Part shown: positions 7,128 to 15,248 of the stretch, one piece after another
Layout: the number at the start of each line of letters is the position of its first letter
Numbering within the stretch: position 1 is the stretch's first letter
Assembly: GCA_016278485.1 (NCBI GenBank)
Contig: JADQBT010000028.1
Coordinates: 1 to 35,560 of the forward strand
Length of the DNA stretch: 35,560 nucleotides
Origin: Halanaerobiales bacterium
Lineage (GTDB): Bacteria > Bacillota > Halanaerobiia > Halanaerobiales > Halanaerobiaceae
Direction of reading: 5' to 3'
The notes under the pieces: generated by a model
Told to the model about the DNA's origin: nothing
The model's input: only the letters and a program-made list of their open reading frames with translations
Databases searched by the model: none
Position numbers and translations under genes: made by a program

Positions 7128-8723
7128 ATGGCAATTAGTTTTAATGAAGAATTGATAAGAGTAGAATATGTGATTGGTGAAGAAACAATAACCGAAACCG
7201 TGAGCGGACAGATTACAGTGCCAGATAATAAGCCTGATATTTTAAGGGTGGTAGATGTAACAGCCAATATAATAAATATAACAACAGAAATTGAGGAAGA
7301 AGGAGTAGATATAACTGCTGATATTGAGGCAGGTGTTATTTACGTTGCAGATGTAGATGAGCCGTATTTCAGGCAACCAGTACATTTTACAGAAGGAACT
7401 TTTCAGTTCACAAATTTTGTAGATATACCAGATGCAGAGATTGGTATGAATGTATTTACAGATTTAAAAGTCAGAAAAGTTACTTATGAAATGATAGATG
7501 AAAGAACTGTTGAAGTTACAGTTGTTATTTCTAAATTTGTTAAAGTAACTGAATACCGACAAATTACTGTCATTACTGATCTGACTGGTATACCTGAAGA
7601 CAATATCACTTCAGAGCTATTGAGAATTGAGGATGTTGTCGGCGAGGATATGGCGACAACTGTTATCAGCGGTAGGATTGAACTTCCGGAAGGAAAACCA
7701 CCAATTGAAAGGATCTTAAATGCTCAGGCAGAGTTACTCAATTTAGTCACTGAAATTACTGAAGATGGAGTTATTGTAACTGGTTCAGTTGAAGGTGGGG
7801 TAATTTATGTAGCGGATGTACCTGAACCCGCTTACCAACAACCGGTTCATTTCCTTGAAGGAACCTTTAACTTTAGTGAAGCATTTGATATTCCTGGTGC
7901 AGAAGAAGGAATGTCAGTTTATGCAAATACTATTATTAGAAAAGTAACTTATGATTATATCGATGAAGATACAGTTGAAGTTAATGTAACAATACAATTT
8001 TTTGTTAAAGTCACTGAACCAAAACAGGTTGAAGTAATAATTGATATTATGAGTGACCAAGTTGAAGTAGAGCGAGAACTTCTTCGTGTTGAGGATGTTG
8101 TTGGTGAAGATACTATTTTTGAAACAGTTTCAGGTAGATTAAATGTTCCAGCAGCTAAACCTGATATTGAAAGGGTTATAGAAGCTACTAGTAAAATAAT
8201 TAGTACTGAAACAACTACCGAAATCGATGGTGTAATGATTGAAGGTGAGATAGAGGGTAGAATACTCTATGTGGCAGATGTAGAAGATCCATATTTGCGT
8301 CAACCAGTTCATTTTACTGAAACAGAATTTAATTTTGATAATTTTGTAGATATTCCAGGTACTGAAGCTGGTATGAATGCGCATACAGAAGTAAAAGTTC
8401 AGAAAACAAATTATGATTTATTAAATGCTAGAACAGTTGAGATCACTTCTGTTATACGTAAATTTGCTAAAGTTACAGAGTTTAGACAATTAGAAATTAT
8501 TGTAGATTTGGTTGTAGTTTCTGAGGTAACTGAACCAGGTGTTTGCCCACCATCATATGTGGTTTATGTTGTTCAACCAGGAGATACTCTTTGGAAAATA
8601 TCTAGACGCTACCGTACTACAGTTGATGCAATCATAGAAGCCAATCCAAATATTAATCCTGATAATTTACAGGTAGGCCAAAAAATATGTGTACCAGGCG
8701 ATATCATAAGACCAAAGGGTTAA
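7128..8723 (+). CDS. Spore-coat-assembly-like protein: three SPOCS (DUF3794) repeats plus C-terminal LysM
   Basis: A 531-residue acidic protein made of three similar units starting near residues 8, 163 and 317: ELIRVEYVIGEET, ELLRIEDVVGEDM and ELLRVEDVVGEDT. Each continues with a VSG-or-ISG strand, a P-x-xKP turn and YVADV-x-(E/D)-P-x-x-(R/Q)QPVHF. This is the SPOCS/DUF3794 domain. A LysM follows at about 485-525 (YVVQPGDTLWKISRRYRT ... NLQVGQKICVP), expected to bind peptidoglycan. The architecture resembles SipL of Clostridioides difficile, a SpoVID counterpart that binds SpoIVA and tethers the coat to the forespore. There is no signal peptide, fitting synthesis in the mother cell. ATG 7128 is chosen over upstream TTG 7107 because GAGAGGAGG lies between them. 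A similar gene follows. Confidence 0.85.
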   Translation: MAISFNEELIRVEYVIGEETITETVSGQITVPDNKPDILRVVDVTANIINITTEIEEEGVDITADIEAGVIYVADVDEPYFRQPVHFTEGTFQFTNFVDIPDAEIGMNVFTDLKVRKVTYEMIDERTVEVTVVISKFVKVTEYRQITVITDLTGIPEDNITSELLRIEDVVGEDMATTVISGRIELPEGKPPIERILNAQAELLNLVTEITEDGVIVTGSVEGGVIYVADVPEPAYQQPVHFLEGTFNFSEAFDIPGAEEGMSVYANTIIRKVTYDYIDEDTVEVNVTIQFFVKVTEPKQVEVIIDIMSDQVEVERELLRVEDVVGEDTIFETVSGRLNVPAAKPDIERVIEATSKIISTETTTEIDGVMIEGEIEGRILYVADVEDPYLRQPVHFTETEFNFDNFVDIPGTEAGMNAHTEVKVQKTNYDLLNARTVEITSVIRKFAKVTEFRQLEIIVDLVVVSEVTEPGVCPPSYVVYVVQPGDTLWKISRRYRTTVDAIIEANPNINPDNLQVGQKICVPGDIIRPKG

Positions 8724-8755
8724 TTTGAATTTAAAAGAGGAAAGGGGGGTGAATA

Positions 8756-8842
8756 ATGTCCGACCGCAAAGATTCTAAAAAGAAAAAAGTAAATATTAAT
8801 CCAGAAAAAATCAAAAAAATAATTAAAATTAGGAAAGCATGA
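8756..8842 (+). CDS. 28-residue basic micro-ORF between the two SPOCS/LysM genes
   Basis: ATG 8756 follows an unusually strong GAGGAAAGGGGGGTGAATA ribosome binding site; the ORF ends at TGA 8840-8842. The peptide starts MSDRKDSKKKKVNINPEKI and ends KIRKA: nearly half lysine or arginine, with no hydrophobic segment. It sits 32 bases after the first SPOCS/LysM gene and 17 bases before the second, whose own ribosome binding site (TAGGATCAGG) is weak. It may therefore be a real small basic protein, perhaps spore-related, or a leader that couples translation to the downstream gene. No family is recognised and the evidence is the binding site and position only. Confidence 0.5.
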   Translation: MSDRKDSKKKKVNINPEKIKKIIKIRKA

Positions 8843-8859
8843 TGCGGTAGGATCAGGTT

Positions 8860-10383
8860 ATGCCAGAACAATTACAGATTAGTGAAACAATTGGTAGTAG
8901 AACGGTTGATACTGAGGTAGTTGAAACAGTAGGAATTCCCTCAAGAATGCCCCCTGCTGAAAGAGTAGTAAGTGTGAATGCACGGGTAGAGATTACTGAT
9001 ACATCAGTAGGAAATAATTCTGTTGTATTTGATGGAATTATTAGATCAAGTATTTTTTATGCGCCGATAGAAGATCCTTCCAATGTAGTAAATCTACGCA
9101 GGACTTTTGATTTTACTGAAAGAGTTTCGTTTACTGGTGCGAGGCCTGGTTTTGATGCTACTATTGAAGCACTTATATCTGATATTGATTTTTATCTGAT
9201 AGATGAAAGATTAATAGGTGTTGAATTTGTAGTCGACAGTGAAATAGAAGTGACTGCTCCAGATAGAATTGAGTTTATTACACAGCGACCTGAACTTGAT
9301 ATTAGAACTCAAAGAGTAAGGATAAGAAGGGAAGTAACAGAAAGGAATTTTGTTAGAACATTAACTGCTACTGAAAGAATTCCTGCTAGCTCTGAAGATA
9401 TCCAAGAAATAATAAGTGCGGATTCCTCAGTACAAATAGTGGATACCACAACTGAAAGGAATTTAGTAATTATCGAAGGGGTTGTAAGAACCGATTTAAT
9501 ATATAGAGATCAGTCAGACCAATTAGAGTATGTTTCAATTAGATTTCCTTTTAGTGAGGAGTTTAGCGTCAATGGTGTAGTATCAGGTATGTCACCATTT
9601 GTTGATGTTAATGTGATTTCTTCAGAGGCAGAAGAATTAGATGATCGAAGAATTCGTGTGAGCGTTAGAACGGGATTCCAGATATTGGTAATTACTGTTG
9701 AGGAAGTTGATATACCTACTGAGGTGGTAGGAGATGTTGTCTATTTTCCAAGAAGAAGAATAGTTTTTGTAGAAAGAATAGTTGCTGAAGAGTCGACTAG
9801 GATATTGGCACGAGATCAGATTAGTATTCCTGAAGGAAATCCAGATGTAGCAAGAATTGTTAGAACAACTGCCCGGGTAAGAGGTGGCAGTGTTTCCGCT
9901 GAAACTACAGCAGGTGGTGTGATTATTGAAGGTGTTGTAGTGGTGAATGTTATTTATGTAGCAGATTTACCACAACAGCCAGTATATTTTACCGAAGGTA
10001 CAATTCCATTTAGTTATTTTATGGATATTGATCAGGTAACTGACAATATGGATGCTTTTGTGGATGTTGAGGCTATTGAAAGTAGTGGTAGAAGAGTAAG
10101 TGATACAGAAATACAGGTTAGCGCTAGATTAGATGTTAATCTTATTGTTACTGAAAGAGTTCGTGTATCAGTTATTACTGGATTTGGGGAAGAACCAACA
10201 GTAGATGAGCCAGTAACTGCTCCAGAAGCAGATGATTTTATCACTTATACGATAAGATCAGGAGATACTCTTTATTTAATTGCGCAACGATATGGTGTAA
10301 CTGTTAATCAACTAGCTCAACTTAATAATATACAGAATCCGTCTAATATTGAAGTTGGTCAACAAATCCTGATTCCAAGATAG
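8860..10383 (+). CDS. Second SPOCS (DUF3794) repeat protein with C-terminal LysM
   Basis: A 507-residue paralogue of the preceding gene: three diverged SPOCS units (roughly residues 5-150, 155-290 and 300-450) and a LysM at about 462-506 (TIRSGDTLYLIAQRYGVTV ... NIEVGQQILIPR). The third unit is closest to the upstream gene (VIYVADLPQQPVYFTEGTI). The first two are much more diverged and arginine-rich, losing the YVADV block. No signal peptide or membrane helix. It is likely cotranscribed with the preceding gene and the micro-ORF, and ends at a clear terminator. A role in spore coat or cortex-associated assembly is inferred from the SipL/SpoVID-like architecture; a non-sporulation wall role is the alternative. 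Confidence 0.82.
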   Translation: MPEQLQISETIGSRTVDTEVVETVGIPSRMPPAERVVSVNARVEITDTSVGNNSVVFDGIIRSSIFYAPIEDPSNVVNLRRTFDFTERVSFTGARPGFDATIEALISDIDFYLIDERLIGVEFVVDSEIEVTAPDRIEFITQRPELDIRTQRVRIRREVTERNFVRTLTATERIPASSEDIQEIISADSSVQIVDTTTERNLVIIEGVVRTDLIYRDQSDQLEYVSIRFPFSEEFSVNGVVSGMSPFVDVNVISSEAEELDDRRIRVSVRTGFQILVITVEEVDIPTEVVGDVVYFPRRRIVFVERIVAEESTRILARDQISIPEGNPDVARIVRTTARVRGGSVSAETTAGGVIIEGVVVVNVIYVADLPQQPVYFTEGTIPFSYFMDIDQVTDNMDAFVDVEAIESSGRRVSDTEIQVSARLDVNLIVTERVRVSVITGFGEEPTVDEPVTAPEADDFITYTIRSGDTLYLIAQRYGVTVNQLAQLNNIQNPSNIEVGQQILIPR

Positions 10384-10389
10384 TTATTT

Positions 10390-10423
10390 AATGGGAAGAG
10401 ATTATCTCTTCCCATTTTATTTT
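10390..10423 (+). terminator. Intrinsic terminator of the SPOCS/LysM operon
   Basis: AATGGGAAGAG (10390-10400) pairs perfectly with CTCTTCCCATT (10406-10416) over a five-base loop and is followed by TTATTTTAT. The rest of the gap to the next gene is plain AT-rich sequence. Confidence 0.85.
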
Positions 10424-10529
10424 ATAATAGTTTATTAATAAGCAGGATTTTTCAATTGGTTAATGAATTTATTAATATAGAGAATAATAAAATAATGAAG
10501 TCTGTTGAGTTACATTAGGAGGGGTATTT

Positions 10530-11570
10530 ATGGAGGGTAAGATGAAAGCGATTGTAAAAAACAATGCTGGCCCAGGAGCTGAATTAATGGATGTTGATAT
10601 TCCAACTCCAGGACCAGGACAAGTTTTAATTAAGGTTAAAAGTACTTCTATTTGTGGTAGTGATTTGCATATTTATAAATGGAATAATTGGGCAGAAAAG
10701 AATGTGAAACTGCCTCAAATAATGGGGCATGAAGTTGCCGGAAAAGTAATTGCATTAGGGGAGAACGTGAAAAGTGTTAAAGAAGGTGATTTTGTTTCTG
10801 CTGAAACACATATTCCTTGTGGCCATTGTTATCAATGTAAAACAGGTAATCGACATATTTGCGAAAATATGAAGATCTTAGGTGTGCATACAGATGGAGT
10901 TTTTGCCGAGTATGCGATATTAGAAGAAGTAGATGTCTGGCATAATGATCCAAGTATTCCTGCTGAGAGTGCGTCGATTCAGGAACCATTAGGGAATGCA
11001 ATTGATACTATTAGAGCTGGAGATGTGACAGGCAAAGAAATATTAATTACCGGTGCTGGGCCGGTAGGATTATTGGCAGTTGGGGTGGCACGGGCTTTTG
11101 GAGCAACTAAAATTATTGTAAGTGAACCTAATGAATATCGAAGGAAAATTGCTAAAAAAATGGGTGCAGACTTGACATTAGATCCAATTAATGAAGATTT
11201 ATTGAGCCTGGTTATTAAGAATACGGATGGTAGAGGAGTTGATTTTACAGCTGAGATGTCAGGAAACAAAAATGCTATACAACAAGGATTGAAATCGGTT
11301 AGACCGGGAGGATCAATGGCCTTACTTGGTCTGCCTGATGATCCAATAAGTATTGATTTAACCCAAGACTTGATTTTTAAAGCAGTGAATTTAATCGGGA
11401 TTACAGGACGAGAAATGTTTAAAACTTGGTATATAGCGGGTAGATTATTAAAAGAGAATAGGTTAAATCTTTCTCCAGTAATAACACATACTTTTCCTTT
11501 AGCAGATTTTGAAAAGGGCATGAAATTAATGGAAGAGGGCAATTGTGGCAAAATTATTTTAAAGCCATAA
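10530..11570 (+). CDS. tdh: L-threonine 3-dehydrogenase (zinc-dependent)
   Basis: Oxidises L-threonine to 2-amino-3-ketobutyrate with NAD, the first step of threonine catabolism. A medium-chain zinc dehydrogenase of 346 residues. Seen: catalytic zinc ligands in ICGSDLH (Cys42) and GHE (67-68); the structural zinc cysteines in CGHCYQCKTGNRHIC (97, 100, 103, 111); the Rossmann motif GAGPVG (about 176-181); and GREMFKTWY near the end, which is characteristic of Tdh. ATG 10530 has AGGAGGGG at correct distance; a second ATG 12 bases later is possible. The kbl gene follows after 36 bases, which confirms the threonine assignment over other polyol or alcohol dehydrogenases. Confidence 0.93.
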   Translation: MEGKMKAIVKNNAGPGAELMDVDIPTPGPGQVLIKVKSTSICGSDLHIYKWNNWAEKNVKLPQIMGHEVAGKVIALGENVKSVKEGDFVSAETHIPCGHCYQCKTGNRHICENMKILGVHTDGVFAEYAILEEVDVWHNDPSIPAESASIQEPLGNAIDTIRAGDVTGKEILITGAGPVGLLAVGVARAFGATKIIVSEPNEYRRKIAKKMGADLTLDPINEDLLSLVIKNTDGRGVDFTAEMSGNKNAIQQGLKSVRPGGSMALLGLPDDPISIDLTQDLIFKAVNLIGITGREMFKTWYIAGRLLKENRLNLSPVITHTFPLADFEKGMKLMEEGNCGKIILKP

Positions 11571-11606
11571 GGAACCTATTTATATTAAAAAAAGGGAGGG
11601 GCAAAT

Positions 11607-12785
11607 ATGAATAAAAAATTTGAAAATTTCATGGGTCAAAAACTAGCTCAGCTCCAAGATGAAGGAATTTATAATAAAATTAAGACATTAGAAGGCCCGC
11701 AAGGTGCCTGGGTAAAAATTAATGGTGAAAAAATGTTAAATTTCTGTTCGAATAATTACCTTGGTTTAGCAAATCATCCTGAAACCGTTGCTGCTGCTAA
11801 AACAGGTCTTGATGATTATGGAATTGGACCAGGTGCAGTTAGAACTATTGCTGGGACAATGTCTTTACATACTAGATTAGAAAAAAAATTGGCAGAATTT
11901 AAAAAAGTTGAAGCTGCTTTAACTTTTCAATCAGGCTTTGTGGCTAATCTTGCTGTGATACCGGCATTGGTTGCTAAAGGTGATACAATTTTGAGTGATG
12001 AGTTAAATCATGCAAGCATTATAGATGGATGTAGGCTTACGGGAGCTAGTGTTACTGTTTTTAGGCATAGTGATATGGGACATTTGCGTGAATTACTGGA
12101 AAGTGATTTACCGGGCAGGAAACTAATTGTTACAGATGGTGTATTTAGTATGGATGGTGATGTGGCCTTATTACCTGAAATTGTAAAATTGGCTGAAAAA
12201 TATAATGCATTAGTAATGGTTGATGATGCTCACGGAGAAGGTGTACTTGGTTCTAATGGTAGAGGTATCGTTGACCATTTTGATTTACACGGCCGGGTTG
12301 ATGTTGAAGTTGGCACATTTTCCAAAGCAATTGGCACTGTTGGTGGCTGTATTGCAGGAAGTGCAACGTTGGTTAAATATCTTAAACAAAAGGCGCGACC
12401 ATTTTTATTTAGTTCGGCAGTTACACCGCCTGATATAGCAGCTACTATTAAGTCGATTGAAATTTTATCTAGAGATGATAAATTAGTTCAGAAATTATGG
12501 AATAATGGAGATTATTTTAAGAAAAAAATGAAAGATGCTGGTTTTGATGTTGGACAAAGTCAGACTCCAATTACTCCAGTCATGATTGGAGATGAAAAGC
12601 AAGCCAGTGAATTAAGTGAAAAATTGTTAGATAAAAATATTTTTGCCCAATCAATTGGTTTTCCTACTGTTCCAAAAGGAACAGCCCGCATTAGAGTGAT
12701 GATTTCGGCAACTCATAGTAAAAAAGATCTCGACTTTGCTTTTGAAAAATTTGTTGAAGCAGGGAAAGAGTTGGCTATCATATAG
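11607..12785 (+). CDS. kbl: 2-amino-3-ketobutyrate CoA ligase (glycine C-acetyltransferase)
   Basis: A PLP enzyme of the alpha-oxoamine synthase family that cleaves 2-amino-3-ketobutyrate with CoA into glycine and acetyl-CoA. 392 residues, normal length. Seen: [15 protein letters not shown], the glycine-rich [11 protein letters not shown], the cofactor-binding aspartate/histidine in [11 protein letters not shown] (about 205-215) and the PLP lysine in GTFSKAIG (Lys240). Family members KBL, BioF and HemA share these motifs; pairing with tdh supports KBL. An AAAGGGAGGGG site precedes the ATG. A large inverted repeat starts just after the stop. Confidence 0.93.
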   Translation: MNKKFENFMGQKLAQLQDEGIYNKIKTLEGPQGAWVKINGEKMLNFCSNNYLGLANHPETVAAAKTGLDDYGIGPGAVRTIAGTMSLHTRLEKKLAEFKKVEAALTFQSGFVANLAVIPALVAKGDTILSDELNHASIIDGCRLTGASVTVFRHSDMGHLRELLESDLPGRKLIVTDGVFSMDGDVALLPEIVKLAEKYNALVMVDDAHGEGVLGSNGRGIVDHFDLHGRVDVEVGTFSKAIGTVGGCIAGSATLVKYLKQKARPFLFSSAVTPPDIAATIKSIEILSRDDKLVQKLWNNGDYFKKKMKDAGFDVGQSQTPITPVMIGDEKQASELSEKLLDKNIFAQSIGFPTVPKGTARIRVMISATHSKKDLDFAFEKFVEAGKELAII

Positions 12786-12789
12786 AAAT

Positions 12790-12833
12790 ATAAATTTTAC
12801 CTTACAGTTTTTTTACTGTAAGGTAAAATTTAT
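12790..12833. repeat. 19-bp perfect inverted repeat with an all-T loop
   Basis: Bases 12790-12808 are exactly complementary to 12815-12833; the six loop bases are all T. It stands 5 bases after the kbl stop, so as RNA it would form a very stable hairpin that may end the tdh-kbl transcript or protect its 3' end. The usual T tract after the stem is missing (GATAATAAAATT follows), so it is not a standard terminator. Confidence 0.85.
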
Positions 12834-12894
12834 GATAATAAAATTATAATAATTGAAAGTTATTAAGGAAAAAATAATTTCATGGTGATTAAAT

Positions 12895-13947
12895 ATGAAT
12901 TATAAAATTATTGTTTCCTTAATTTTTGTGCCCTTAAGTTTAGGATTAAATTATTTTTTTGATGGTTCAACTTTAGCATTTTTATCATCAGCTGTTGCAA
13001 TTATTCCTTTAGCAATGCTGGTTACACATTATACTGGACAACTTGCTGATAGTGTTGGTCAAAGTTGGGGAGGTTTAATAAATGTTACTTTTGGCAATAC
13101 AACTGAATTAATCATTTCTTTATTTGCCATAAGTAAAGGTCTTTTAGATGTTGTAAAAGCAGCAATCACTGGTTCAATTCTTATGAATTTATTATTGATT
13201 CTTGGATTAAGTTTTTTTGTAGGTGGCCTAAAATACCGTAGTCAAAAATTTGATAAATTGGTAGCAATAACAAATAGTGCGATGCTGATGTTAGCAGTGA
13301 TTGCGATGCTTATTCCTGCTATTTTTTTCTTTACGTCGGCAAACATTTTATTAGATGTACTTAATATTTTAAGTATTGGTGTAGCAGTAGTCTTATTGAT
13401 AACTTATTTTGCTAGTTTATATTTTACAATGGTAATTCATGAAGCAGAAAAAAAAGCTGCAAATGATGCTGTAACTAATAAAAAGTCAAATAATTTTTCC
13501 TGGCAAGAAGTCATTATGTTATTTTTAGTAACAACTTTTGTGGCTATAGAAGCAAATATTTTAGTAGGGTCTATAGAAGAAATTTCTGTAGAAATGAATA
13601 TTTCACAGGTCTTTTTAGGAATTATTGTTTTACCAATTATTTCAAATGTTGCGGAAAGTTATACGGCAATTAGAATGGCAAGAAATAATAAGATAGATAT
13701 GAGTATTAACATTGCAGTAGGGTCAAGCACCCAAATTGCTTTATTTTTAGTCCCGATATTAATTCTGCTGAGCCATATTATTGGTAATCCTATGAACGTT
13801 CTATTTAGTATTTTAGAAATAACTTCAATTTTTGTATCAGTACTTGCAATTAATATTATCTATTTGCAGGGTAAATCTAACTGGTTGGAAGGAGTCCAAC
13901 TTTGTGCTGCTTATTTAATTATAGCTCTTGCATTTTATTTTGCCTAA
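12895..13947 (+). CDS. CaCA-family cation/proton exchanger (CAX/ChaA-like)
   Basis: A 350-residue integral membrane protein with about ten to eleven predicted helices in two halves. The two alpha-repeat motifs expected for Ca2+/cation exchangers are present: GGLINVTFGNTTELIIS in the first half and LPIISNVAESYTAIRMA followed by INIAVGSSTQIALFLVP in the second, each with its key acidic residue. Such proteins export calcium (or Na+/K+) in exchange for protons. Start ATG 12895 follows a weak TGGTGATTAA site. The 3' end overlaps the convergent L,D-transpeptidase gene by 29 bases. It is not obviously in an operon. The specific ion cannot be stated. Confidence 0.88.
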   Translation: MNYKIIVSLIFVPLSLGLNYFFDGSTLAFLSSAVAIIPLAMLVTHYTGQLADSVGQSWGGLINVTFGNTTELIISLFAISKGLLDVVKAAITGSILMNLLLILGLSFFVGGLKYRSQKFDKLVAITNSAMLMLAVIAMLIPAIFFFTSANILLDVLNILSIGVAVVLLITYFASLYFTMVIHEAEKKAANDAVTNKKSNNFSWQEVIMLFLVTTFVAIEANILVGSIEEISVEMNISQVFLGIIVLPIISNVAESYTAIRMARNNKIDMSINIAVGSSTQIALFLVPILILLSHIIGNPMNVLFSILEITSIFVSVLAINIIYLQGKSNWLEGVQLCAAYLIIALAFYFA

Positions 13948-14275
13948 TAACAATTTGATCTCCAATTCTTACTTTATTATAGACCTGTTCAACATCCTGA
14001 TTATGCATTCTGACACAACCATGTGAAACCGCCTGTCCGATTAACCAAGGTTTGTTTGTACCATGTACACCATGTTGTTGGGGTGTAAATTGCATCCAAC
14101 GGGTCCCCAAAATACCACCTGGTTGGAATATTTTATTAATAATTCTAAAATTTCCAACTGGGGTAGGTGTAGCAGGTTTTCCAATTGCTACAGGATAACT
14201 AGCAATTGCTTTATTATTATTCATAAGGTATAATCGGCGTGGTATTAATGCAATGAAAATACTATAATTTGACAA
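13919..14275 (-). CDS. Minimal L,D-transpeptidase (YkuD domain)
   Basis: A 118-residue protein that is nearly only the YkuD catalytic domain. The active-site pattern is present: HGTNKPWLIGQAVSHGCVRM, with the catalytic cysteine in SHGCVR, preceded by the family stretch YPVAIGKPATPTPVGNFRI. YkuD enzymes make 3-3 peptidoglycan cross-links or attach proteins to the wall. The start is TTG 14275, with a near-perfect AGGAGGTGATTAC site just before it. There is no clear signal peptide (the N-terminus SNYSIFIALIPRRLYLM is only weakly hydrophobic), unusual for an extracytoplasmic enzyme. Divergent from ispE, overlapping the exchanger at its 3' end. Confidence 0.9.
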   Translation of the reverse strand: MSNYSIFIALIPRRLYLMNNNKAIASYPVAIGKPATPTPVGNFRIINKIFQPGGILGTRWMQFTPQQHGVHGTNKPWLIGQAVSHGCVRMHNQDVEQVYNKVRIGDQIVIRQNKMQEL

Positions 14276-14292
14276 AAGTAATCACCTCCTCT

Positions 14293-14321
14293 TTAACAAT
14301 GCAAGTGATTAATGATATAAT
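14293..14321 (+). promoter_or_regulatory. Sigma-A promoter of the ispE-purR operon
   Basis: TTAACA (14293-14298), 17-base spacer, TATAAT (14316-14321), about 22 bases before the GAAGGAGA site of ispE. Strong match to consensus. Confidence 0.75.
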
Positions 14322-14356
14322 TAATTAGATACTCTACCATAAGAAGGAGAATTCAA

Positions 14357-15226
14357 ATGAACGAAAAAACAATTACGGCACCTGCCAAAATAAACTTAGC
14401 TTTAGATATAGTTGGGAAGTTTGCAGATGGGTTTCATGATTTAAAGATGATTATGCAATCTATTAATTTAACAGATAAGGTAAAAATTAAAGAAATTCCT
14501 GCCGGAATAAAATTAGATATACCGCATGCAAAACTACCGTTAGATGAGAAAAATGTTGCTTATCAGGCAGCTAAATTATTTTTAGAAGAAAACAATTTAG
14601 ACAAAGGGGTCAAAATATATATAGAAAAAAATATTCCAATAGCAGCAGGATTAGCTGGAGGTAGCACAGATGCTGCTGCTGTTCTCAGGGGAATGAATCA
14701 ACTATTTAAAACAAAAATGTCCTTAGATGATATATTAATGCTGGCCAGACAGATTGGTTCAGATGTTCCTTTTTGTGTAGAAGGTGGTACTGCATTAGCT
14801 ACAGGCAAAGGTGACCGTTTAAATTACTTACCAGATCTACCTTCAACACAATTAGTAATTGTAACTCCGCCTCTGCAAATAAGCACTCCAGTTGTTTACA
14901 ATGCTTATGATGAATTGAAACCAGATATTAAAATACCAGTTAATAGTTTAGTAAATGATCTTAAACACAAAAATACGATTAATTGGAAAGCTGGTTGGAA
15001 TAATGTATTAGAAGCTGTAACTATTAATATGACGCAAGAAGTTGATAAAATCAAGGAGATATTATTAGATTATGCAGTTGACCTAGTAATGATGACAGGT
15101 AGTGGTCCTACAGTATTTGCTATTTGTGAAAACGACAAAATAGCAGATGAAATAACTGCTAACTGGCCTCGGAAAAATGATTTTATTACTAAAGCTAAAA
15201 CTGTGGGGAGAGCTCCGCTAATCTAG
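14357..15226 (+). CDS. ispE: 4-diphosphocytidyl-2-C-methyl-D-erythritol kinase
   Basis: A GHMP-family kinase that phosphorylates CDP-methylerythritol in the non-mevalonate (MEP) isoprenoid pathway. 289 residues. Seen: N-terminal APAKINLALDI; the ATP-binding glycine-rich loop IPIAAGLAGGSTDAAAV (about residues 95-111); GSDVPFCVEGGTALATGKGD; and the C-terminal GHMP motif MMTGSGPTVFA. An AGAAGGAGA site precedes the ATG. As in Bacillus, it lies upstream of purR; here a nucleotidyltransferase gene is placed between the two, 22 bases after ispE. Confidence 0.95.
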   Translation: MNEKTITAPAKINLALDIVGKFADGFHDLKMIMQSINLTDKVKIKEIPAGIKLDIPHAKLPLDEKNVAYQAAKLFLEENNLDKGVKIYIEKNIPIAAGLAGGSTDAAAVLRGMNQLFKTKMSLDDILMLARQIGSDVPFCVEGGTALATGKGDRLNYLPDLPSTQLVIVTPPLQISTPVVYNAYDELKPDIKIPVNSLVNDLKHKNTINWKAGWNNVLEAVTINMTQEVDKIKEILLDYAVDLVMMTGSGPTVFAICENDKIADEITANWPRKNDFITKAKTVGRAPLI

Positions 15227-15248
15227 GCTTAGTTGAGGAGGTTGTTTA

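Noticed and set aside
7149-8500. Periodic repeat of about 460 bases that could suggest a repeat array
   Set aside because: It is the protein-level repetition of SPOCS domains within one gene; there are no identical short repeats with spacers, so it is not CRISPR or a mobile repeat.
10979-11551. 190-codon minus-strand open frame opposite tdh
   Set aside because: It lies wholly within tdh, has no good ribosome site and its translation looks like antisense of a conserved enzyme (serine/proline/isoleucine rich, no motif).
12790-12833. Standard intrinsic terminator for tdh-kbl
   Set aside because: The stem is good, but the T run is in the loop and none follows; listed as an inverted repeat instead.
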